NCBI RefSeq assembly: GCF_000429825.1
Contig: NZ_AUCP01000048.1
Span: 1 to 51,126 of the forward strand
Direction: 5' to 3'
Origin: Cohnella thermotolerans DSM 17683
Lineage (GTDB): Bacteria; Bacillota; Bacilli; Paenibacillales; Paenibacillaceae
DNA length: 51,126 nucleotides
Within the stretch, counting starts at the first letter, position 1; each line of letters starts with the position of its first letter. This document shows positions 8,741-17,711 of the stretch, piece by piece. Under the pieces are notes generated by a model. That model had not been told where the DNA came from, searched no databases, and saw nothing but the letters and a program-made list of their open reading frames with translations. Made by a program: the position numbers and the translations under genes.

Positions 8741-10021
8741 TCAACCGGCGGGAGCGGCCGTCAGGCGCCGCAAATGCCGGCCCATTCCGTTCAGCAGCTC
8801 CTCCATCTTGGCGTACTCGGCTTCCGTCCGTTCTTGGCTCGCTCGAGCGGCCAGCGTCTGGGGAAGCGGGAGGACAACGTAATATTTTTTCTTGCCGACT
8901 TCGCGCGTGTACACCCAGGTCGGCGTCGTCTCCACGCCGCTCCACTCCGTCAAGGACGTTCCGTCCGCCTGAGCCGTCTTGGTCAGCTTCAGCTTCAGTA
9001 TGACGCCAACGTCCTTCCAGTTCCCTTTTTGATTCGAGATGAAGTTCCCCAGCGAATAGATGACGAAGCCTCGCCGAACGCCCCCGGGCGCTTGCGGATC
9101 GGCCACCTCGATCGTTTCGTACGGCTGCACGACGTGAGAGTGCGAGCCGAGAACGATGTCCGCGCCGGCTTCGATCGTCTGCCGCGCGAGAGCGCGTTGG
9201 CCGGCGTTCGGCATGCGCTCGTACTCGGTGCCGAAATGGAGGGAGACGACGACCGCGTCCGCGCCGGCCCGCTTCAGCCTGGCGATGTCCGCCGACATCG
9301 CGGGCAAGGAGATCAGGTTGACGGCGTAAGGCTTGTCCCTGGGAAGCGGAATGCCGTTCGTCCCGTATGTGTAGGCCAGAAAGCCGAGCTTGATGCCGCT
9401 GCGCTCCACGATCGCGAGCCGCTGCGAGTCCGCCAGGGAGACGGCGGTTCCGACGGGCACCAGTCCGGCTTCGCGCAAACGGCGAAGCGTTCGGGCAAGT
9501 CCGACGTAGCCGCGGTCGAGCGTATGGTTGTTGGCGGTGGACAAAATGTCGAAGCCGGCGTCCCGAAGCGTCTCGGCGAGCTCCGGCGGCGCGTTGAACC
9601 GCGGATAGCCGGTATACTTCAAATCCTTGCCCGCAAGGGGCGTCTCCAAATTGCCGACGACCCAATCCCCTTGCGAGAGAAGCGGCTTCACTTCGGAGAA
9701 CCAGGGCGAGAAGTCGTAGCGGCCGGTTCTGGCATTGTAATAGGCCGGAAGCTGGGGCGAGTGCACCATAATATCCCCGACAGCCATAAGAGAAGCCTCC
9801 GTCACGACCGGAGGCTTCTCTGGCGGGGATGCGGTCTGCGAGCCGCCGGCGGGCGGCGTCTCCGTCCCGAGGTTCGCCGGCATCGTTCCGGCCGGCGCCG
9901 GCCGGGCGGAAGAGGAGACGGAAGAAGGAGACGGAGCCGCATGCAAAGCGCAAGCGGATAAAGCGAGCGAGAGGACGAGCGCGCAGCCGACCGCTCCCGT
10001 CCTTTGCCGCTTCAACGGCAT
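8741..10021 (-). CDS. CapA-family lipoprotein (poly-gamma-glutamate synthesis-like phosphoesterase)
   Basis: A 426-residue lipoprotein with lipobox LSAC (Cys24), a Pro/Ser-rich linker up to about 75, and a CapA domain, which has a calcineurin-like metallophosphoesterase fold. The signatures are AVGDIMVHSP, GNLETPLAG, TANNHTLDRG, VSLHFGTEYE, LGSHSHVVQP and YSLGNFI, which supply the Asp, Asn and His metal ligands. Family members assist in poly-gamma-glutamate polymerisation or export (CapA/PgsA), but no pgsBC-like genes are near, so it may act on another wall polymer. ATG 10021 follows GGAGG. It converges with the MarR gene. Confidence 0.88.
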   Translation of the reverse strand: MPLKRQRTGAVGCALVLSLALSACALHAAPSPSSVSSSARPAPAGTMPANLGTETPPAGGSQTASPPEKPPVVTEASLMAVGDIMVHSPQLPAYYNARTGRYDFSPWFSEVKPLLSQGDWVVGNLETPLAGKDLKYTGYPRFNAPPELAETLRDAGFDILSTANNHTLDRGYVGLARTLRRLREAGLVPVGTAVSLADSQRLAIVERSGIKLGFLAYTYGTNGIPLPRDKPYAVNLISLPAMSADIARLKRAGADAVVVSLHFGTEYERMPNAGQRALARQTIEAGADIVLGSHSHVVQPYETIEVADPQAPGGVRRGFVIYSLGNFISNQKGNWKDVGVILKLKLTKTAQADGTSLTEWSGVETTPTWVYTREVGKKKYYVVLPLPQTLAARASQERTEAEYAKMEELLNGMGRHLRRLTAAPAG

Positions 10022-10055
10022 AACGGCCCCACCTCCGGTTCCCGCAGCCCCGGCA

Positions 10056-10925
10056 TTATTCTTCGCTTTCCCAGCGGCCGTAAATTCCGCATGGCAGCGT
10101 CAGGCCGCTGGCCGTGATCGGAAGCCCGATCTCGCCGCAGTCCAGCTTGCCGCCGAATTTGCGGCCGATGGACAGATGGAGCAGATTGTGCAGCACCGTC
10201 GGAGACAGCCCCGTCGTATAGGAATTGACGAGCACGAACAGCGGGTTGTCCGACAGAATCCCCCGGCAACTCTCCAGGAAGGGGTACAGGTTCTCTTCCA
10301 GCTTCCACATCTCGCCGTTCGGCCCCCGGCCGTACGAAGGCGGATCCATGATGATCGCTTCGTACTGGCGCCCGCGCCGCTGCTCGCGCTGCACGAATTT
10401 GAACACGTCGTCCGTAATGTAGCGAATGGGCGCCGATTCAAGGCCGGAGAGCTGGGCGTTCTCCTTCGCCCATTGGACCATTCCCTTGGCGGCGTCGACG
10501 TGGCACACTTCCGCGCCGGCCGACGCCGCGGCGACGGTCGCCCCGCCGGTATAGGCGAACAGGTTCAGCACCCGGATCGGGCGTCCCGCGTTCCGGATGC
10601 GGTTCATCATCCAGCTCCAGTTGACCGCTTGCTCCGGGAACAGCCCCGTATGCTTGAAGTTGGTCGGGCGGATATGGAACTTCAGCGGCCCGTAGCCGAT
10701 CGTCCAGCGATCGGGTAAATCCTTCTTGAACTGCCACTGGCCGCCGCCCGAAGAGCTGCGGTGGTAGTGGCCGTGCGCGTTCTTCCATTCTTGCGTCTCC
10801 CGCGTCAGCGGCCAGATGATCTGCGGATCGGGCCGGCGAAGGACGATATTCCCCCAACGCTCGAGCTTCTCGCCGCTGCCCGTGTCGAGCAGTTCGTAGT
10901 CTTGCCAATCGGTTGCCAATCTCAT
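10056..10925 (-). CDS. SAM-dependent methyltransferase, RlmI/RlmK-like
   Basis: A 289-residue class I methyltransferase. SAM-binding motif I is VLNLFAYTGGAT (119-130) and the catalytic motif is DPPSYGRG (194-201), both close to the 23S rRNA cytosine-C5/guanine-N7 methyltransferases RlmI and RlmK. The segment FKHTGLFPEQ before motif I is also typical. It lacks the PUA domain of RlmI, so this is the short form annotated class I SAM-dependent rRNA methyltransferase in Bacillales. Target base not known. It lies between the capA-like gene and the response-regulator gene on the same strand. Confidence 0.85.
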   Translation of the reverse strand: MRLATDWQDYELLDTGSGEKLERWGNIVLRRPDPQIIWPLTRETQEWKNAHGHYHRSSSGGGQWQFKKDLPDRWTIGYGPLKFHIRPTNFKHTGLFPEQAVNWSWMMNRIRNAGRPIRVLNLFAYTGGATVAAASAGAEVCHVDAAKGMVQWAKENAQLSGLESAPIRYITDDVFKFVQREQRRGRQYEAIIMDPPSYGRGPNGEMWKLEENLYPFLESCRGILSDNPLFVLVNSYTTGLSPTVLHNLLHLSIGRKFGGKLDCGEIGLPITASGLTLPCGIYGRWESEE

Positions 10926-10973
10926 GGTTTTCGCTTCTTCCTTTTCCCGTCCTTGGACGTTGCTGTAGGCCCG

Positions 10974-11708
10974 TCAGGCTTCGGACCGGTTCTCGCCGGG
11001 TTCGGGAGAGAACCGGTAGCCGAAGCCCCGGACCGTCTGGATATAAACCGGGTTCGCCGGATCGGGCTCGATCTTCTTGCGGAGATTGCTGATGTGGACC
11101 ATCAACGTCCGGGTGTCGCCCATGCTGTCGGTGTGCCACACCAGCCGGTACAGTTCGTCCAGCGGAAAAACGCGGTTCGGCTGGCGCGCGAGCACCGTAA
11201 GCAGCTCGAATTCCTTGACGGAGAGCGTGACGGCTTCGCCGTCGCGGCGCACTTCAAGCTTGAGCAAGTCGATCTCGAGGCCCGAGAACGCCAGGAGCGT
11301 CGCCGACGGTTCGGGAAGCCGCTCCCGCATTCGCCGGCGCCGGATGTGCGCCTGCACGCGCGCGACCAGTTGGCTCGGGCTGAACGGCTTCGTGACGTAA
11401 TCGTCGCCTCCTTCGGACAGACCGTGAATAATATCGGCATCCTCGCTTTTGCAGCTGAGGAACAGAATCGGCACGTTCGCACAGCTTCCCCGGCGCAGCG
11501 TCCGGCATACTTCAATTCCGTCCGGCATGCCGAGCGTCACGTCCAGGATGATCAGTTCCGGGTTCACCGCGTCGGCAATCCGAATCGCGTCGGCCCCGTT
11601 GTCCGACGTATGAACGGCAAAGCCTTCCCTTTCCAAATAAAGCTTGATAAGTTCGGTAATCTCCCGTTCATCGTCGACGACCAGGATGGTACCTGTCGGC
11701 CTGCTCAA
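10974..11708 (-). CDS. OmpR/PhoB-type response regulator
   Basis: A 244-residue two-component regulator. The receiver domain has acidic pocket Asp12-Asp13, the phosphorylation site Asp56 in IILDVTLG, and Lys107 in VTKPFSP. The winged-helix DNA-binding domain ends with GFGYRFSPEPGENRSEA. The TTG at 11708 was preferred because GGAGG lies 8 bases upstream of it; the ATG at 11723 has no good ribosome site. The sensor kinase is encoded divergently 123 bases away, so the pair is a natural two-component system, but the kinase gene is broken. Confidence 0.9.
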   Translation of the reverse strand: MSRPTGTILVVDDEREITELIKLYLEREGFAVHTSDNGADAIRIADAVNPELIILDVTLGMPDGIEVCRTLRRGSCANVPILFLSCKSEDADIIHGLSEGGDDYVTKPFSPSQLVARVQAHIRRRRMRERLPEPSATLLAFSGLEIDLLKLEVRRDGEAVTLSVKEFELLTVLARQPNRVFPLDELYRLVWHTDSMGDTRTLMVHISNLRKKIEPDPANPVYIQTVRGFGYRFSPEPGENRSEA

Positions 11709-11752
11709 TGGCTTGCCCTCCATAACCCCATGTCGAAATCCATATGTACCCT

Positions 11753-11782
11753 ATTATACTGAAAGCGTTGACGTCTAATCAA
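11753..11782 (-). promoter_or_regulatory. Response-regulator promoter
   Basis: On the minus strand TTGATT (complement of 11777-11782) and a perfect TATAAT (complement of 11753-11758) are 18 bases apart. They lie upstream of the regulator gene and inside the gap shared with the divergent kinase. Confidence 0.65.
11760..11773 (+). promoter_or_regulatory. Candidate CcpA site (cre)
   Basis: TGAAAGCGTTGACG agrees with the cre consensus TGWAANCGNTNWCA at 13 of 14 positions. It sits in the spacer of the response-regulator promoter, a position where CcpA would repress. Confidence 0.45.
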
Positions 11783-11831
11783 TGCGCGTTTACGATGAGG
11801 AAGGCAGCAGTATTCACAGGGAGAGAACGGT

Positions 11832-13924
11832 ATGATTGGCGATGAATGCAAGCGAACAAGACGCTTCCGGCTGGCACGGCTCTGCATCGGCCTCGCGTTG
11901 CTGATGTTCTCGCTGGCGGGCTGCGCGCTGCAAGGCGGCTCGGCGCCGCCGCGCGCGGAGAACGGCGTGCTCGACCTGAGGGACCGTCCGTTCGGAGAGA
12001 GCGGCTTATTGCCGCTGGACGGTAAATGGCGGTTCGAATGGTACGGAACGGGACAAGCCGCTCCCGTTCGATCGACGTTCCCCGTTCCGCAGACGTGGGG
12101 AGGCGCGGCGCCGGATGGCGGCGTCCGGCTGAGCGATCAGGGCAGAGGCGTTTACAAACTGACGATATTGCATCAGAAGCATAGCGGAATGCTTGCCGTA
12201 AGGCTGCCAAATATATCGACCGCTTATTCGTTGTATGTGGACGGGGAAATGGTGCTGTCCCGAGGGCAACCCGGCGCAGACGCGCAGTCGACCCGTCCTT
12301 ATCAGCTTCCGGCCACCGTCTATTTCGACGGCGGCACGGATCGCACCGAGCTCATGCTGGACGTCGCCAACTTCGATCACCGCCGCGGCGGCATCCGCAC
12401 CGAGCTCGTCTTGGGCACCTCCGACCAGATTCAAAAGCTCGTTTTCAGCAAGGAATCGCAGGAACTCGTCGTGTTCGGCTGCCTGATCATGATCGGCTTT
12501 TACCATTTCGGACTCTACGCGCTTCGGCGGAAGGAATCCGCCAATTTGTTTTTTGCGCTGCTCTGTCTGTTCGTCGCTTGCCGGATGGGCGTCATCGGAG
12601 AAGGCCTGTTCTTCCGCTGGTTCCCTTCCTTGACCTGGACGGCGGGCACTCGCCTGGAGTATTCCGCATTCGCCCTGAGCGCGCTGTTCGGCTTCGCTTA
12701 CTATCAGCGGATGTATCCGAACGAGATTGCCAGGCGCTGGCTGCGGGCTTCTCAAATAGCCGGGGCGCTGCTCGTCGCGGGTTGCTGGCTGCTGCCCGTT
12801 CTCACAGTCAGCGCCTGGATCGCGGCGTACCAGATCTATGTGCTCGCCATCAGCGCGACGACGCTGACCGGGCTCATGATCGCCTGGTACCGGAAGCGGG
12901 AAGGAGCGCGGCTGGCGCTGATCGGGGTGGCGGGGCTGGTGGCGACGATCGTGAACGATATTTTTTTCTACAACGGATGGTGGCGGTCTTACGACATGGT
13001 GTCGTTCGGGCTGCTGTTCCTGATCGCGCTCAACTCGCTGTCGATCTCGCTCCGATTCTCCCGGACGTTCGTTCGGGCCGAGCGGATGTCGCTCGAGCTT
13101 AAAGAATGGAACCATCTGCTGGAGGAGAGAATCGCCGAGCGCACGGAGCAATTGAGGAAGTCCTACGCCGAGCTGGAGGAATCGAAGCGTGGGCTGGAGC
13201 GGATGGAGCAGTCCCGCCGCCAGCTCGTGAGCAACATCTCCCACGATTTGCGCACGCCGATCACGCTGCTGCAAGGGTACCTCGAAGCGCTGCGCGACGG
13301 CGTCATCAGCGATCCGAAGCAGCGCGATACGACGATCCGTTCGATGCTGACGAAGGTCGAAGGGCTTAACCGTCTGATTCAGGATCTGTTCTGTCCATGC
13401 TCGAGTCGCGGCGGGCGCCGATGACGTTCGAGACGGTCCGGCTGAAAGATTGGCTGGCGAGGCTGACGGAGGAATACGAACCGGAGCTGAAGGAGAAAGG
13501 GCTCGAATTCGCCGGCGTCGGAGGAGGGGACGGCTTCGACGACGCGTGCGTCCGGATCGACGAGCACCGGATGGACCGGGTGTTCGCAAATTTGATCTAC
13601 AACGCGATCAAGCATACGCCGCCTGGCGGCAACATCAGGCTGTCCATTACGGCCGACAGGGAACGGGGCATCGCGCGGGCGGAAGTGGCGGATTCGGGAA
13701 GCGGCATTCATCCGGACGACTTGCCGCACATTTTCGAACGGTTTTACAAAAACGACAAGTCCCGGCACTCTTCCTCGGGCGGAAGCGGGCTGGGACTGTC
13801 CATCGCGAAGGAAATCGTGGAGATGCACGAAGGCCGGCTGACCGCGGCCAACGAGGAGAAGGGCGGCAGCGTTTTCAAAATTGAATTGCCGCTTCACCGT
13901 TCCGCGGACTGGGCAGACTTGTAA
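11832..13924 (+). pseudogene. Sensor histidine kinase with 7TMR-DISM sensor, interrupted by a frameshift
   Basis: The first frame (11832-13424) encodes a signal sequence with a possible lipobox (LAGC), an extracellular beta-rich DISM-type sensor domain (about 40-215), seven or so membrane segments (about 215-420), a coiled linker, and the HisKA motif SNISHDLRTP with His near 471. After LIQDLF, at about 13391, the frame runs into a stop at 13424. The rest of the kinase continues in another frame (from about 13391 to 13924): LSMLESRR, the N box NLIYNAIKHTPPG, DSGSGI and GGSGLGLSIAKEIVEMHEG. The expected join DLF-x-LSMLE is restored by 4 extra bases, so a 4-base deletion is the simplest cause. 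The product made today would lack its ATPase domain, unless the shift is a sequencing error. Confidence 0.85.
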
Positions 13925-13928
13925 CGAA

Positions 13929-14276
13929 TTATCCGCTTCCTTCATTGCGATGCTCGTTTTTTACAATGTCCAGCAAGAGGCCGATCGACTGCTTCCGCTG
14001 CTCCTGGTTCATGTCCTTGATCAGCTTCAAAATTTCTCTCGAATCGCTCGTCTCCGCCATCTCCTGCGGTTGCCTTGAGGAATTGCCGCCGATAATGTAG
14101 TCCAGGGAGACGTCGAAAAACGACGCGAGCTTGATCAACGTGCCATAAACGGGCTGCCGGTTGTTAATTTCGTAGTGGCTGTAAGCGGAGCGCGTAATGC
14201 CGATGTGACGGGCGACTTCTTCCTGGGACAGGCTGCGTTGCAGTCTAAGCTCGCGAAGGCGTTCTCCCATGTTCAT
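13929..14276 (-). CDS. XRE-family transcriptional regulator
   Basis: A 115-residue Cro/C1-type regulator. The helix-turn-helix spans about 5-62 (LSQEEVARHIGITRSAYSHY, then DVSLDYIIGG), followed by a hydrophilic helical tail with many Gln and Lys. The ATG at 14276 was preferred over upstream ATGs because AAGGAG ends 8 bases before it. It is transcribed away from pncB, and a TTGACA promoter with a palindrome in its spacer lies between them. Autoregulation, and possibly control of NAD salvage, is plausible but not shown. Its stop is 4 bases from the end of the kinase gene. Confidence 0.85.
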   Translation of the reverse strand: MNMGERLRELRLQRSLSQEEVARHIGITRSAYSHYEINNRQPVYGTLIKLASFFDVSLDYIIGGNSSRQPQEMAETSDSREILKLIKDMNQEQRKQSIGLLLDIVKNEHRNEGSG

Positions 14277-14325
14277 GACCATTACTCCTTGCAACCTTGG
14301 AATGGAAGGATTCGAATCGTGCGAG

Positions 14326-14342
14326 GGACGATAGGATCGTCC
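14326..14342. repeat. 17-bp inverted repeat in the XRE leader
   Basis: GGACGAT and ATCGTCC are separated by AGG. The repeat lies between the XRE promoter and its start codon. It could be an operator or a leader hairpin. Confidence 0.5.
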
Positions 14343-14370
14343 AAGCAGAGGATCCTAGCTTACTACTAGT

Positions 14371-14400
14371 AATTTATGATACAAATCGTATCGATGTCAA
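14371..14400 (-). promoter_or_regulatory. XRE gene promoter with internal palindrome
   Basis: On the minus strand TTGACA (complement of 14395-14400) is followed after 18 bases by TAAATT (complement of 14371-14376). The spacer contains the palindrome GATAC-AAATC-GTATC (14378-14392), which is well placed to be the operator of this regulator. Confidence 0.55.
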
Positions 14401-14432
14401 GGGGAAAACGTACCAAACCGGAGGAATAGACC

Positions 14433-15878
14433 TTGAATTACGCCAATTTAACGCTGCATACCGACAAATACCAGATCAACATGATGTACGCTCATTGGCT
14501 AGGAGGAACGGAGAACGACCGGGTGGTGTTCGAGGCGTATTTCCGCAAGCTCCCGTTCGGCAACGGCTTCGCGGTTTTCGCCGGATTGGAGCGGTTCGTC
14601 GAATACGTGCGGCACCTGCGCTTCGACGACGAAATATTGGCCTATTTGGCCAATCAGGAAGAGCGCTACGATCCCGCATTTCTGGAGAAGCTCCGCCAAT
14701 TCCGGTTCACCGGGAACATCTGGTCGATGGAGGAAGGGACCGTCGTCTTCGCGAACGAGCCGTTGGTGCGGGTGGAAGCCCGCGCGTTCGAGGCTCATCT
14801 GCTGGAGACCGCGCTGCTTAATTTCATCAATTACCAGACGCTGATCGCCACGAAGGCGGCCCGCATCCGGCAGGTGGCGCCGAACGAGACGCTGCTTGAA
14901 TTCGGCACGCGACGGGCGCAGGAGGCCGATGCCGCGGTCTGGGGTGCCCGGGCTTCGTATATCGCCGGCTTCGATGCGACGTCGAACCTGCGGGCGGGCA
15001 TGCTGTTCGGCATTCCGGTGTCGGGAACGCACGCCCACGCCTGGGTGCAGCAGCACGAGACGGAGGAGGAGGCGTTCGAGAAGTACGCCCAGGCGCTGCC
15101 GAACCAGGTGACGCTGCTCGTCGATACGTACGATACGCTCCGGAGCGGCGTTCCGAACGCGATCAAGGTCGCGAAGCGGATGGAGGCGCGCGGCAGCCGC
15201 ATGAACGCGATCCGGCTGGACAGCGGAGACCTGTCTTACTTGTCCAAGGCGGCCCGCAAAATGCTCGACGACGCCGGGCTGGACTATGTGAAGATCGTCG
15301 CTTCCAACGACCTGGACGAGAACATCATCCTGGACCTGAAAGCCCAAGGCGCGCGCATCGACGTCTGGGGCGTCGGCACGCAGCTCATCACGGCCGCCGA
15401 CCAGCCGGCGCTCGGCGGCGTCTACAAGCTCGTCGCCCGCGAGAAGGACGGCAAGTGGGAGCCCGTCATCAAAATTTCCGGCAACCCGGAGAAGGTGTCG
15501 ACGCCGGGCGCCAAAGACGTCTACCGCATCATCGACCGGAAGAGCGGAATGGCGATCGCCGATTATGTGGCGCTGACCGACGAGACCGACGTCCAGAGAG
15601 GCGAGCCGATCGAGCTGTTCGATCCGGTTCATCCGTATATCCACCAAGTGGTGGAGGATTACGAGGCTCAGAGCTTGCTGAAGCCGATCTTTCGCGACGG
15701 CGAGCTGGCGGGCGAGCTGCCGGATCTGGGGGCCATTCGCGAACATCATCTTCGGCAGCTGTCGCTGTTCTGGCCGGAGTACCTTCGCAAGCTCAATCCG
15801 GAGCCGTATCCGGTCGATTTGAGCACGAAGGCATGGAAGCTGAAGATGGACCTGATCCGCAAATACAAGTTCCGCTAG
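14433..15878 (+). CDS. pncB: Nicotinate phosphoribosyltransferase
   Basis: A 481-residue enzyme of the Preiss-Handler NAD salvage route. It joins nicotinate and PRPP to nicotinate mononucleotide with ATP use. Family landmarks are LTLHTDKYQINMMYAHW at the N-terminus, the substrate loop EFGTRRAQ, GTHAHAWVQ (the His region phosphorylated in PncB), RLDSGDL and WGVGTQLITA with the phosphate site. The TTG start follows CCGGAGG with 8 bases between. It is divergent from an XRE regulator and ends 48 bases before a strong bidirectional terminator. Confidence 0.94.
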   Translation: MNYANLTLHTDKYQINMMYAHWLGGTENDRVVFEAYFRKLPFGNGFAVFAGLERFVEYVRHLRFDDEILAYLANQEERYDPAFLEKLRQFRFTGNIWSMEEGTVVFANEPLVRVEARAFEAHLLETALLNFINYQTLIATKAARIRQVAPNETLLEFGTRRAQEADAAVWGARASYIAGFDATSNLRAGMLFGIPVSGTHAHAWVQQHETEEEAFEKYAQALPNQVTLLVDTYDTLRSGVPNAIKVAKRMEARGSRMNAIRLDSGDLSYLSKAARKMLDDAGLDYVKIVASNDLDENIILDLKAQGARIDVWGVGTQLITAADQPALGGVYKLVAREKDGKWEPVIKISGNPEKVSTPGAKDVYRIIDRKSGMAIADYVALTDETDVQRGEPIELFDPVHPYIHQVVEDYEAQSLLKPIFRDGELAGELPDLGAIREHHLRQLSLFWPEYLRKLNPEPYPVDLSTKAWKLKMDLIRKYKFR

Positions 15879-15925
15879 GAAATCATAGTATGTCGCGGGG
15901 AACGTCGTCCGGCAGAAAATCGATC

Positions 15926-15963
15926 GAAGGCATGCGGCCGTCCGCGACGGTTCGCATGCCTTC
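15926..15963. terminator. Bidirectional terminator between pncB and the ABC-F gene
   Basis: A perfect 11-bp stem, GAAGGCATGCG (15926-15936) with CGCATGCCTTC (15953-15963), encloses a smaller CCGTC/GACGG stem. A T-rich stretch follows on the plus strand, and TTTTC follows on the minus strand. It serves both convergent genes. Confidence 0.85.
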
Positions 15964-15969
15964 TTCGCG

Positions 15970-17526
15970 TTAAAATACTTTCGTCGTCCACGCTTCGCAA
16001 TTCCAGACGTCCGTCGCCACGTCCCGGTAAAATTCCGGCTCGTGGCTGATGAGCAGAATACTTCCCTTATACGCTTGCAGGGCGCGCTTCAGCTCCTCCT
16101 TGGCGTCCACGTCCAAATGGTTCGTGGGCTCGTCGAGCACAAGCACGTTCGTCTCGCGGTTGATCAGCTTGCACAGCCGCACTTTCGCCTTCTCGCCGCC
16201 GCTTAACACCGCGATTCTGCTCTCGATATGCTTCGTCGTCAGCCCGCACTTGGCGAGCGCCGCGCGCACCTCGAACTGGGTGAAGGCGGGGAAGTCGTTC
16301 CAGACCGACTCGATGCAGGTGAGCTGCTCGTCCTTGTCGCTCTCCTGCTCGAAGTAGCCGATCGATTGGAATTCGCCCCGCTCGACCCGCCCCGACAGCG
16401 CCGGAATTTCCCCGAGAACGCTGCGCAGCAGCGTCGTCTTGCCGATGCCGTTCGCGCCGACAAGCGCGATCTTCTGTCCGCGCTCCATCTTCAGATCGAG
16501 CGGGCGGGACAGCGGCTCGTCGTAGCCGATAACGAGATCCCGCGTCTCGAAAATCAACCGCCCGGACGTCCGCGCTTCCTTGAAGCGGAATTCCGGCTTC
16601 GGCTTCTCCTTGGCCAGCTCGATCAGCTCCATATTGTCCAGCTTTTTCTGCCGGGACATCGCCATATTGCGGGTGGAGACGCGCGCCTTGTTACGGGCGA
16701 CGAAGTCCTTCAGCTCGGCGATCTCCTGCTGTTGGCGCTTATAAGCGGATTCGAGCTGCGCCATCTTCGCTTCGTGCTGCTGCACGAACGCGTCGTAATC
16801 GCCCACGTAGCGCGTCAACTGCTGATTGGCCATATGGTAGATCAGGTTTATGACGCTGTTCAGGAACGGAATGTCGTGGGAGACGAGTATAAAGGCGTTA
16901 TCGTAATTTTGCAAAAACCGCTTCAGCCATTCGATATGCGATTCGTCGAGGTAGTTGGTCGGCTCGTCCAGCAGCAGAATGTCCGGCTTCTCCAGCAGCA
17001 GCTTGGCGAGCAGCACCTTCGTGCGCTGGCCGCCGCTCAGATCGCTGACGTCGCGATCCAGCCCGATATCCGTCAAGCCCAAGCCGCGGGCGATCTCTTC
17101 CACCTTCGCGTCGATTAGATAGAAGTCGTTGTTGTTCAGCAAGTCCTGAATCGTGCCGACTTCCTCCAGCAGCAGCTCCAGCTCTTCCGGCGAAGCTTCC
17201 CCCATTTTATCGTACATGCCGTTCATTTCGGCTTCCGCGTCGATCAAGTATTGGAACGCGTTCTTCAGCACGTCGCGAATCGTCATTCCCTTGCGCAGGA
17301 CCGAATGCTGGTCCAGATAGCCGACGCGCACTTTCTTGGCCCATTCGACCTTGCCGGCGTCCGGCTCCAGCTTGCCCATAATAATGTTCATGAACGTCGA
17401 CTTGCCTTCGCCGTTGGCGCCGACAAGCCCGACGTGCTCACCCTTCAGCAGGCGGAACGACACGTCGCTCAGAATCGCCCGGTCCCCGAAGCCGTGGCTC
17501 AAATTCGTTACCGTCAAAATGCTCAT
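15970..17526 (-). CDS. yfmM: ABC-F ribosome-associated ATPase, YfmM-like
   Basis: A 518-residue soluble protein with two ATP-binding cassettes and no membrane segments. Walker A motifs are GANGEGKST and GANGIGKTT, signatures LSGGQRTKV and LSGGEKAKV, and Walker B motifs LLLDEPTNYLD and LVLDEPTNHLD. The interdomain linker is rich in charged residues (RNKARVSTRNMAMSRQKKLD), as in ABC-F proteins that enter the ribosomal E site. The start MSILTVTNLSHGFGDRA is what I recall of B. subtilis YfmM, which is also about 518 residues. ATG 17526 has AAGGTG 7 bases upstream; 17 extra in-frame codons upstream have no ribosome site. It is more likely a translation factor than a resistance protein. Confidence 0.88.
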   Translation of the reverse strand: MSILTVTNLSHGFGDRAILSDVSFRLLKGEHVGLVGANGEGKSTFMNIIMGKLEPDAGKVEWAKKVRVGYLDQHSVLRKGMTIRDVLKNAFQYLIDAEAEMNGMYDKMGEASPEELELLLEEVGTIQDLLNNNDFYLIDAKVEEIARGLGLTDIGLDRDVSDLSGGQRTKVLLAKLLLEKPDILLLDEPTNYLDESHIEWLKRFLQNYDNAFILVSHDIPFLNSVINLIYHMANQQLTRYVGDYDAFVQQHEAKMAQLESAYKRQQQEIAELKDFVARNKARVSTRNMAMSRQKKLDNMELIELAKEKPKPEFRFKEARTSGRLIFETRDLVIGYDEPLSRPLDLKMERGQKIALVGANGIGKTTLLRSVLGEIPALSGRVERGEFQSIGYFEQESDKDEQLTCIESVWNDFPAFTQFEVRAALAKCGLTTKHIESRIAVLSGGEKAKVRLCKLINRETNVLVLDEPTNHLDVDAKEELKRALQAYKGSILLISHEPEFYRDVATDVWNCEAWTTKVF

Positions 17527-17575
17527 CGATCGACACCTTTTCTCCGTATAGTTGCACTGGAAACGACATTCTTCC

Positions 17576-17605
17576 ATTATAGTTCGACCCCGCCGCTTAG
17601 CTCAA
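17576..17605 (-). promoter_or_regulatory. ABC-F gene promoter
   Basis: TTGAGC (complement of 17600-17605) and perfect TATAAT (complement of 17576-17581) are 18 bases apart on the minus strand, about 50 bases upstream of the start codon. Confidence 0.6.
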
Positions 17606-17628
17606 TGGGCTATCCGCGGATCGAGGCC

Positions 17629-17657
17629 TTACGTTTGCGGATCTGCCGTTGTATAAT
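17629..17657 (+). promoter_or_regulatory. Promoter of the DinB-like gene
   Basis: TTACGT (17629-17634) and perfect TATAAT (17652-17657) are 17 bases apart, about 55 bases before the start codon. It is divergent from the ABC-F promoter. Confidence 0.6.
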
Positions 17658-17711
17658 CATGGAAGATACGGGATCCGCTAGCGCTACAATTGCGGGAGAG
17701 GAGTCGGGACG

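Noticed and set aside
8741..10021. A capsule (poly-gamma-glutamate) operon
   Set aside because: Only a CapA-like lipoprotein is present; no pgsB/pgsC-like genes lie beside it.
15970..17526. Reading the ABC-F protein as an antibiotic-resistance factor
   Set aside because: It looks like the housekeeping YfmM group, with no resistance-type long linker or attenuator leader seen.
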